Assembly (NCBI GenBank): GCA_903939555.1
Contig: CAJAHV010000142.1
Location: 1 to 7,419 of the forward strand
Length of the DNA: 7,419 nt
Origin: an uncultured Alphaproteobacteria bacterium
Lineage (GTDB): Bacteria > Pseudomonadota > Alphaproteobacteria > Sphingomonadales > Sphingomonadaceae
Direction of reading: 5' to 3'
Shown here: one piece after another, positions 1-5,199 of the stretch
How positions within the stretch are numbered: position 1 is the stretch's first letter
Layout of the letters: each line of letters opens with the position of its first letter
Position numbers and translations under genes: made by a program
Notes under the pieces: generated by a model
What the model saw: the letters and a program-made list of their open reading frames with translations, nothing else
What the model was told of the DNA's origin: nothing
Databases searched by the model: none

Positions 1-1744
1 CGGGGAGACCGACCAGTTCGACCCCAGCCTGTTCGAAGGCACCACGCCGGTCATGCGGCCGCCGGGTGCCGGCTATCATCTGACCGAGGATTTGGCGGCG
101 CGGGCGTCGGCGTGGCTGCGCACCCAGCATGAACTGACCCCGGACAAGCCGGCGCTGCTGTAATTTTCCACCGGCGGCGCGCACGCGCCTTTGCAGGCGC
201 CGCGCGACTGGATCGAGCGCTTCAAGGGCCAGTTCGACAGCGGCTGGGATGCGATGCGGGTGGCAACCCTCAAACGCCAAAAGGCCATGGGCATCGTGCC
301 GGCGAACACCGATCTGACGGCGCGTGATGCGCAATTGCCGGCATGGGCAACGCTCAGCCCCGAGCAGCAGCGCGTCGCGGCGCGGCAGATGGAGGTGTAT
401 GCGGCCTTCCTCGCCCATACCGATGCGCAGGTCGGCAAGCTGATCGCCACATTGAAGGCCAATGGCCAGTTCGACAACACGCTGTTCTTCTACATCGTCG
501 GCGACAATGGCGGCAGCGGCGAAGGCGGTTTGCACGGCAGCGGCAGCTATATGGGCGCCATCCAGGGCATGCCCGAAACCGATGCGATCCGGCTCGCCGG
601 GCTTGACGCCATGGGCGGGCCGGGAACCTATCCGCATTATGCCGCCGGCTGGGCCTGGGCGCTGGGCGCGCCGCTGCCGTGGATGAAGACGGTGGCATCG
701 CATCTGGGCTCGACGCGCAACGGCATGGTGGTGAACTGGCCCCGGGGCATCAGCGCGCCGGCCGGCATCCGCAGCCAGTTCGGCCATGTCAACGACATCG
801 TGCCGACGATCCTCGAGGCCGCGCATATCGCCGTGCCCGAGGTGGTCGACGGGATAAAGCAGAAGCCGATCAACGGGACGAGCCTTGTCTACAGCTTCAA
901 CGATGCCAAGGCACCCGAACGCCACACGACGCAATATTTCGAAGTGTTCGGCCACCGCGCGCTGTATCATGATGGCTGGATGGCTTCGGCGTTTCATACC
1001 CGGCTGCCGTGGAAGGCATTCTCGCTCGAACAGAAAAGCTTCGAGGCCGACAAATGGGAGCTGTATGACCTGAGCAAGGACTTCTCGCAGGCGCATGATC
1101 TTGCGGCGAAGCAGCCGGCGCGGCTGGCGGAAATGCAGGCGCTGTTCATGGCGGAAGCGGCGGCCAATGATGTGCTGCCGCTCGCCAATATCATCGTTTC
1201 AACCGGGCGCGGGCTGCCGTCGATCCCGGGCAAGCGCATGGTGATGCGTTTTGGCGCGGGCACCGCCGGCATTCCGGAATCGGCGCTGCCCAAGACCTAT
1301 AACCGCTCGTTCAGCGTGACCGCGACGCTCGACAGCGCCGGCAGCGCGCAGGGCGTGGTCGCGGCGCTCGGCGGCAGCAGCGCCGGCTGGTCATTGTGGC
1401 TCGATGCCGGGGTGCCGGTGCTGACCTATCGGCTGTTCAACATCCAGACGGTGACGCTGCGCGGGGCGGCAGTGCTGGCGGCCGGCAGCCACCAGTTGCG
1501 TTTTGATTTCGATTATGACGGCAAGGGCTTTGGCAAGGGCGGCACCGTGCGGTGGAGCATCGATGGCGCGGTGGCGGGCAGCGACCATGTCCCGGCCAGC
1601 CCGCCGGGGCTTTACACCATCGACGAAAGCTTTGACGTGGGCCGCGATCGCGGTTCTCCGGTGGCGGATTATCCGGCGGCGGGCGGGCTGGGCTTTGGCT
1701 TTACCGGCGGCAGCATCGGCGAGGTGGTGATCGAGGCAAGGTAA
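1..1744 (+). pseudogene. Arylsulfatase (sulfatase family), 5' end outside window, interrupted by an in-frame TAA
   Basis: Intact relatives hydrolyse sulfate esters using a formylglycine made from the Cys or Ser of a CxPxR motif; that motif would lie upstream of this window. Frame 2 reads 53 codons from position 2 (beginning GETDQFDPSLFEG), meets TAA at 161-163, and continues in the same frame as FSTGGAHAPLQAP to the stop at 1742-1744. Sulfatase hallmarks on both sides are intact: the GGAHAP histidine (codon 182-184), the metal-binding pair in VGDNG (Asp 503-505, Asn 506-508), the PWMKTVASHLG lysine (686-688), NWPRGI, and the KWELYDLSKDFSQAHDLA segment. From about 1298 a glycine-rich, probably beta-sandwich C-terminal domain follows, as is usual in the large arylsulfatases. 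No indel is needed to align the two parts, so a TAT or TAC to TAA change is the simplest explanation. A restart at TTG 191 has no Shine-Dalgarno sequence and would lack the nucleophile. Alternatives are a sequencing error or readthrough. The family is certain; calling it a pseudogene is less so. Confidence 0.85.
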
Positions 1745-1765
1745 GGGCTTTCGGAGGCCTCTTAC
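1741..1765. terminator. Possible bidirectional hairpin between convergent genes
   Basis: GTAAGGG (1741-1747) can pair with CTCTTAC (1759-1765), giving a 7-bp stem with one G-T wobble and an 11-base loop. The stop codons of the sulfatase (1742-1744) and of the opposing Gre-family gene (1762-1764) lie opposite each other in the stem. The genes are 17 bases apart. There is no T tract on either side, so intrinsic termination would be weak and the pairing may be chance. Confidence 0.3.
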
Positions 1766-2241
1766 GCCACCGCGATGATCTCGATCTCCTGCCCGGCCAG
1801 CAGCGCGACATCGCCGACGCGCTTGCTCATCACGGCGCGGGCGAGCGGCGAGACATAGCTGACGCTGCCATTGGCCGGATCGGCTTCATCATCGCCGACG
1901 ATGTGCCAGCGCTGCACCCGGCCATCGGCGCGTTCGATCTCGACGGTGCAGCCGAAGCCGACGCTGCCATCATCGGGCCGGCCTTCGACCAGTTGCGCGC
2001 TGGCGCGGCGGGCGGACCAATAGCGCAGGTCGCGGGTGGCGCGGGCCATGGCGCTGCGGTCGCTGGTGATGGCGTCGCTGCTGCGTGCCGCATCCCAGGC
2101 GGCGCGGGCGCTGGCGAGTTCGGCATCGATGCGGGCGAGGCCCTGCGGCGTCACCAGATTGGCATGCGCCGGGATCGGCCGGTCGGGCAGATCGGCGGCG
2201 ACGGCTTCGGCGTCGGATTCCTTGGTGAAGGCTACACTCAT
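1762..2241 (-). CDS. GreA/GreB-family transcription elongation factor-like protein
   Basis: 159 residues, about the size of GreA or GreB. Gre factors enter the secondary channel of RNA polymerase and trigger cleavage of backtracked RNA. Residues 31-85 are a helical, Ala/Arg-rich stretch consistent with the N-terminal coiled coil, including RDLRYWSARRASAQL, which resembles the second helix of GreB. Residues 93-159 match the FKBP-like C-terminal domain: GCTVEIE, WHIVGDDEAD, the signature SYVSPLARAVMSKRVGD, and the closing strand EIEIIAV. The start at 2241 (MSVAFTKESD) gives the N-terminus I recall for related alphaproteobacterial proteins, but no good Shine-Dalgarno sequence precedes it. The gene is convergent with the sulfatase and divergent, across 61 bases, from the serine hydrolase. 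The GreA/GreB tip motif with its acidic Asp and Glu (GDLKENAEY or GDRSENADY) is not recognisable; DAITSDRSAMAR occupies that region. It may therefore bind polymerase without normal cleavage activity. Family assignment is secure, exact function is not. Confidence 0.88.
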   Translation of the reverse strand: MSVAFTKESDAEAVAADLPDRPIPAHANLVTPQGLARIDAELASARAAWDAARSSDAITSDRSAMARATRDLRYWSARRASAQLVEGRPDDGSVGFGCTVEIERADGRVQRWHIVGDDEADPANGSVSYVSPLARAVMSKRVGDVALLAGQEIEIIAVA

Positions 2242-2302
2242 GGCGGGGATATGGTGCCGGCGGGGCGTTTGCGCAATCGTGGCGGGGTGTTAGCGTGGCC
2301 CC

Positions 2303-3547
2303 ATGTTGCGCCCCGTCCTCGCTCTGGCCCTCGCCCTGTTGCTCGCCGCCCCGGCTGCGGCCGAACCGCTGGCCGATCTTGTCGCCGGGCGGACAGCGGC
2401 GACGCCGGGGCTGGTCGGGCTGGTGGTGGTCGTGGCCGACCGGCAGGGCGTGGTGCGCGCGCAGTCCTTTGGCGCGGCGCGCATCGATCCGGCGCGGGCA
2501 CTGGCGCCCGACACACCCTTGCGCGTCGCCTCGGTTTCCAAGGCGGTGGTGGCGATCGGTGTGATGCGGCTGGTGGAGGCGGGGCGGCTCGACCTCGACA
2601 GCGATGTGTCGCTCTGGCTCGGCTGGCGGCTGCGCCACCCCGGTTTTCCCGATGCGCCGGTAAACTTGGGGCAATTGCTGTCGCATACTTCGGGGATCAG
2701 CGATGGGGCGGGTTATAATATCCCGCTGGGTGAGCGCTTGCAGGACAGGCTTGCCGACCATTGGGCGGCGGCACCGGGGACACGCTTTGCCTATGCCAAT
2801 CTCAACTATGGCATCATCGCATCGGTGATGGAGGCGGCGACCGGGGAACGTTTCGACCGGTTGATGACGCGGCTGGTGCTGCAACCGCTGCGGCTCGACG
2901 CCGGTTACAACTGGAGCGGGGCGAGCGACGCCGCGATTGCTGCCGCCGCCACGCTGTATCGCACCGGCCGAGACGAGAGCGACTGGCACCCGCACGGGCC
3001 GTGGGTGGCGCAGGTCGATGACTTGCGGGGCGTGCGGCCGTGCCCGGTGCGCACCGCCGGGCCATGCGATCTGGCGACTTATGCGCCGGGCAGCAACGGC
3101 ACGCTGTTCAGCCCGCACGGCGGCCTGCGGATTTCGGCACTGGGGCTGGCGAAAATCGGTCGGATGCTGCTGCGCGGCGGCACGGTTGATGGCGTACGTC
3201 TGCTGCGGCCGGCCTCGGTGCGGGCGCTGATGACGCCGGTTTGGCAGGCGGGTGGGCGGCCGCAGGACGATGATTACCAGGGTCAGATGCGCTGTTATGG
3301 CCCCGGCCTGCACTGCCTGACGGGTGGCAATGATGCGCCGGTGGCAGGGGCACGCTGGTGGGGTCATCTCGGGGAAGCCTATGGACTGCTTGCCGGGCTA
3401 TGGGTCGATACGGCGCGGCAGCGCGTGCTGGTCTATGCGCTGACCGGCAGCCGTGACGATCCGTTCAGGCCGGTGCATCGCAGCGCCTTCACGGCGGTGG
3501 AGGAAAATATCCTGATGGAACTGGCGGCGACCCCGCCACGGCGGTAG
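2303..3547 (+). CDS. Secreted serine hydrolase of the beta-lactamase / penicillin-binding protein fold
   Basis: 414 residues. Residues 1-20 form a typical Sec signal peptide (Arg3, a Leu/Ala core, AAPAAA before Glu21), so the enzyme should act in the periplasm. The three active-site elements of class C beta-lactamase-like hydrolases are present: S77-V-S-K80 (SxxK, within RVASVSKAVV), Y164-A-N166 (YxN, within FAYANLNYG) and H355-L-G357 (the KTG/HTG position, within WWGHLGEAYG). LLSHTSGI (125-132) and SPHGGLRIS (270-278) are also family features. Substrates in this family range from peptidoglycan peptides to esters, amides and beta-lactams; nothing here shows which. Four cysteines, C247 and C255 (in PCPVRTAGPC) and C331 and C338, sit in two close pairs and suggest two disulfides. 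The ATG at 2303 is the natural start because it places the signal peptide correctly; the only purine-rich stretch upstream (2281-2287) is rather far away. First gene of a four-gene + strand run; the VOC gene follows 30 bases after its stop. Confidence 0.92.
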   Translation: MLRPVLALALALLLAAPAAAEPLADLVAGRTAATPGLVGLVVVVADRQGVVRAQSFGAARIDPARALAPDTPLRVASVSKAVVAIGVMRLVEAGRLDLDSDVSLWLGWRLRHPGFPDAPVNLGQLLSHTSGISDGAGYNIPLGERLQDRLADHWAAAPGTRFAYANLNYGIIASVMEAATGERFDRLMTRLVLQPLRLDAGYNWSGASDAAIAAAATLYRTGRDESDWHPHGPWVAQVDDLRGVRPCPVRTAGPCDLATYAPGSNGTLFSPHGGLRISALGLAKIGRMLLRGGTVDGVRLLRPASVRALMTPVWQAGGRPQDDDYQGQMRCYGPGLHCLTGGNDAPVAGARWWGHLGEAYGLLAGLWVDTARQRVLVYALTGSRDDPFRPVHRSAFTAVEENILMELAATPPRR

Positions 3548-3566
3548 AAGGCGGACGCAACCACGC

Positions 3567-3572
3567 GGAGAG
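3567..3572 (+). promoter_or_regulatory. Ribosome binding site of the VOC gene
   Basis: GGAGAG ends 5 bases before the ATG at 3578, one of the two clearest Shine-Dalgarno matches in the window. It supports that start, although the ORF lies close behind the serine hydrolase stop at 3545-3547. Confidence 0.7.
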
Positions 3573-3577
3573 CGACG

Positions 3578-3967
3578 ATGATCGGCTATGCCATGCTCGG
3601 CACCAACGACCAGGACCGGGCCAATGCCTTCTACGACGCGGTGTTCGGCGCTGTCGGTGTGGGCCGGTTGATGACATTTCCGTCGGGCGGCATCGCCTGG
3701 GGGGTGAATTGGGGCGTGCCGATGATCGCGGTGGGAACGCCGCATGATGGCGCGCCGGCGAGTGTGGGCAATGGCTCGATGCTGGCGGTAACGCTCGATA
3801 CGCGCGCCAAGGTTGATGCCATGCACGCCGCCGCCATCGCTGCCGGCGGTGCTGATGAAGGCGCGCCGGGCGTGCGCGGCGAGGAAGGCGCGCAAGCCTT
3901 TTACGGCGCCTATTTCCGCGACCTTGATGGCAACAAGCTGTGCGCTTTCAGGGTCGGTCCCGCCTGA
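3578..3967 (+). CDS. VOC-superfamily (glyoxalase/bleomycin-resistance fold) protein
   Basis: 129 residues, one vicinal-oxygen-chelate domain made of two beta-alpha-beta-beta-beta modules. The first module begins MIGYAMLGTNDQDRANAFYD; the second contains the TLDTRAKVDAMHAAAIAAGG helix and ends with AYFRDLDGNKLCAF, the typical closing strand. Classical metal-dependent members carry His or Glu in the first strand and Glu just after GNK; here the first strand has no His and the final position is Cys122. It therefore probably does not bind metal in the standard way, and its substrate cannot be told. Related small VOC proteins with a GTND motif and a GNKLCAF ending are common in alphaproteobacteria, mostly with unknown roles. 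No signal peptide, so cytoplasmic. The stop at 3965-3967 overlaps the beginning of the next gene, which suggests co-transcription and translational coupling. Confidence 0.9.
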   Translation: MIGYAMLGTNDQDRANAFYDAVFGAVGVGRLMTFPSGGIAWGVNWGVPMIAVGTPHDGAPASVGNGSMLAVTLDTRAKVDAMHAAAIAAGGADEGAPGVRGEEGAQAFYGAYFRDLDGNKLCAFRVGPA

Positions 3968-4581
3968 CCAGCAACCTTGATCTTGTCACCGCCGATGTAA
4001 AGGCGCGCGACCGTGACCGTTATCTGAGCGTGCTTTATGCGCCGGCGGCGGCGCGGCCGGCGTTGCTGGCGCTGCACGGGCTCGATCTGGAACTGGCGCA
4101 GTTGGTCGCTTCGACGACCGAACCGATGCTTGGCGAGATCCGGCTGGCCTGGTGGCGCGATGCGCTGCTGGCGCTCGATGGGGGTCAGGTGCCGGCGCAA
4201 CCGCTGCTGGCGCTGCTCGCTGCCGAAGTGCTGCCGCGCGGCGTCTCGGGCGCCGAACTGGCCGGGCTGGAGGATCGCTGGCTGGGGTTGATCGGCAGCG
4301 ACACCGTGCCACCGGCGCATGTCAGCGGCGGCGGCACGCTTTTCGCGCTGCTCGCCCGGCTTTGTGGCTGCGAGCCGCAAGCGGCGCGGCGGCTGGGGGA
4401 AGCCTGGGCGGCAGGAGAGCCGGCGCCGCGGCCGGTGGCGCCGCCGTTGCGGCCGCTGTTCGGGCTGGCGCAATTGGCGGCACGCGATGCCGCCCGGGCG
4501 CGGACCGGGCAGGGGCGCGAGGCGCGCGGCAGCACGGCGCGGCAGGTGCGCCTGCTCATCGGCGTTGCCTTTGGGCGCTGA
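3940..4581 (+). CDS. Squalene/phytoene synthase-like protein, probably non-catalytic (NDUFAF6-like)
   Basis: Up to 213 residues. The N-terminal third, RDRYLSVLYAPAAARPALLALHG followed by LDLELAQLVASTTEPMLGEIRLAWWRDAL, is characteristic of the squalene/phytoene synthase superfamily, above all the short branch resembling NDUFAF6, a mitochondrial complex I assembly factor. True synthases carry two Asp-rich motifs (DxxxD) that bind prenyl diphosphate through magnesium. The first is replaced here by LDLELAQ, and I find no second in the Ala/Arg-rich C-terminal half. Synthase activity is therefore unlikely, and any role in complex assembly is inference. The start is uncertain. GTG at 3940 gives MRFQGRSRLTSNLDL but overlaps the VOC gene by 28 bases. 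The first sense codons matching the expected N-terminus begin at CTG 3964, which shares CTGA with the VOC stop and has AGGG at 3950-3953 upstream. There is no ATG in this part of the frame. Both starts imply coupling to the VOC gene. The EF-hand gene follows 69 bases later. Confidence 0.82.
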   Translation: MRFQGRSRLTSNLDLVTADVKARDRDRYLSVLYAPAAARPALLALHGLDLELAQLVASTTEPMLGEIRLAWWRDALLALDGGQVPAQPLLALLAAEVLPRGVSGAELAGLEDRWLGLIGSDTVPPAHVSGGGTLFALLARLCGCEPQAARRLGEAWAAGEPAPRPVAPPLRPLFGLAQLAARDAARARTGQGREARGSTARQVRLLIGVAFGR

Positions 4582-4650
4582 TCGGCGCTAGATCACCGTC
4601 ACAGGGTCACCCATGCGCCGCTTTGCCGGTGAAGTTCGGGATCAACGGGA

Positions 4651-5103
4651 ATGCGGCGAATGCTGGCGCTCGGCGTGGCGGTTCTTGCTCTGGTGGCAGC
4701 GGGGTTCCTGTGGACCCGCAATGCGCCGGTGGCGACGGCGAGCGAGGCACCCCGCTTTGCCGCCGATGCGACGGCCGCGGACGATCAACCGCTCGAAGCA
4801 CCGGCCAGCGCCGTCACCGATGCCGACCGTGAAGTCCGGCGCTTCGCTCGCTATGACAAGGACACTGATGCGCTGATCAGCCGCGACGAATATCTGGTCA
4901 ACCGCACCAAGGCCTTTGCCAAGCTTGATGTGAACGGTGATGGCAAGGTCGGCTTCGATGAATATGCCGCCACCACCGTCGCCAAGTTCGGCAAGGCCGA
5001 TCGTGATGGCGATGGTGCGTTGGCGGCCAAGGAATTCGCGACGACGGCGGCGAAGCGCAAGGCAAAGCCGGCGTGTGTGTGCGAGAAGGGTGATGAGGGT
5101 TAG
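4651..5103 (+). CDS. EF-hand calcium-binding protein, exported or membrane-anchored
   Basis: 150 residues. Residues 1-20 form a positively charged start plus a hydrophobic segment (LALGVAVLALVAAGFLW), either a signal peptide or a membrane anchor. A low-complexity Ala/Pro/Asp linker (25-58) leads to three EF-hand loops of 12 residues: D69-K-D-T-D73 ending at E80 (Ala instead of Gly at loop position 6), D93-V-N-G-D97-G ending at E104, and D117-R-D-G-D121-G ending at E128. Loops 2 and 3 are canonical calcium ligands. The protein ends with a Lys-rich stretch and a Cys-Val-Cys pair (142-144). It is probably a periplasmic calcium sensor or buffer; the partner is unknown. ATG 4651 has GGGA at 4638-4641 and a second in-frame ATG at 4660 (Met4) has GGGA at 4647-4650, both 9 bases away, so either may be used with little effect. 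Last gene of the + strand run; palindromes follow directly. Confidence 0.9.
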   Translation: MRRMLALGVAVLALVAAGFLWTRNAPVATASEAPRFAADATAADDQPLEAPASAVTDADREVRRFARYDKDTDALISRDEYLVNRTKAFAKLDVNGDGKVGFDEYAATTVAKFGKADRDGDGALAAKEFATTAAKRKAKPACVCEKGDEG

Positions 5104-5109
5104 AGCCCC

Positions 5110-5131
5110 CCTTTCCCGCTTGCGGGAGAGG
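5110..5131. repeat. REP-like palindrome after the EF-hand gene
   Basis: CCTTTCCCGC (5110-5119) pairs with GCGGGAGAGG (5122-5131) around TT, 10 bp with one T-G wobble (in practice a slightly larger loop). It begins 6 bases after the EF-hand stop. The core (CCCGCTTGCGGGAGAGG) is of the kind that recurs between genes in many GC-rich proteobacteria, from memory and not checked. No T tract follows on the + strand, so it may act as an mRNA-stabilising or Rho-assisted hairpin rather than an intrinsic terminator. Confidence 0.55.
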
Positions 5132-5150
5132 AGGCAGTCGCCGGGTTCTG

Positions 5151-5184
5151 CCCCGAAAAAGGGGTGCAGGGGCTCAGCCCCTGC
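5151..5184 (-). terminator. Likely intrinsic terminator of the DUF885 gene
   Basis: GCAGGGGC (5166-5173) and GCCCCTGC (5177-5184) form a perfect 8-bp stem with a TCA loop (9 bp around one base if T and A also pair). Read on the - strand, the hairpin begins 15 bases after the DUF885 stop codon and is followed by ACCCC and then five T (complement of 5156-5160), the layout of an intrinsic terminator with a short spacer. The T run sits in the loop of a second small stem, CCCC (5151-5154) with GGGG (5161-5164). In the + direction the stems could also help end the EF-hand transcript. Confidence 0.55.
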
Positions 5185-5199
5185 CCGCCGGAGGCGCTC

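Noticed and set aside
161..163. Frameshift or programmed recoding at the sulfatase stop
   Set aside because: The downstream homology resumes in the same frame with no missing or extra codon, so no frameshift is needed; TAA is not a selenocysteine or pyrrolysine codon, and no recoding structure was recognised.
76..480. 134-codon - strand frame at the left end
   Set aside because: Antisense to conserved sulfatase sequence, no motif; does not offer a functional explanation for the stop at 161-163.
2242..2302. Divergent promoter pair between the Gre-family gene and the serine hydrolase
   Set aside because: A promoter is expected here by layout, but TTGCGC (2269-2274) and TGTTAG (2288-2293) are only 13 bases apart and no other pair fits.
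1903..2718. 271-codon open frame on the + strand
   Set aside because: Antisense to the Gre-family gene, then out of frame within the hydrolase; Gly/Ala/Arg-rich without recognisable domains.
1970..3367. 465-codon open frame on the - strand
   Set aside because: Antisense to the serine hydrolase and overlapping the Gre-family gene; composition is Arg/Pro/His/Gln-rich with no family motif, typical of a shadow frame in high-GC DNA.
4582..4650. Promoter or operator between the synthase-like and EF-hand genes
   Set aside because: TTGCCG at 4623-4628 could be a -35 box but no plausible -10 follows at the right spacing; the GTCAC-containing partial repeats nearby are too short and irregular.
4152..4832. 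226-codon + strand frame across the synthase-like and EF-hand genes
   Set aside because: Ala/Gly/Arg low-complexity translation overlapping two better supported genes in other frames.
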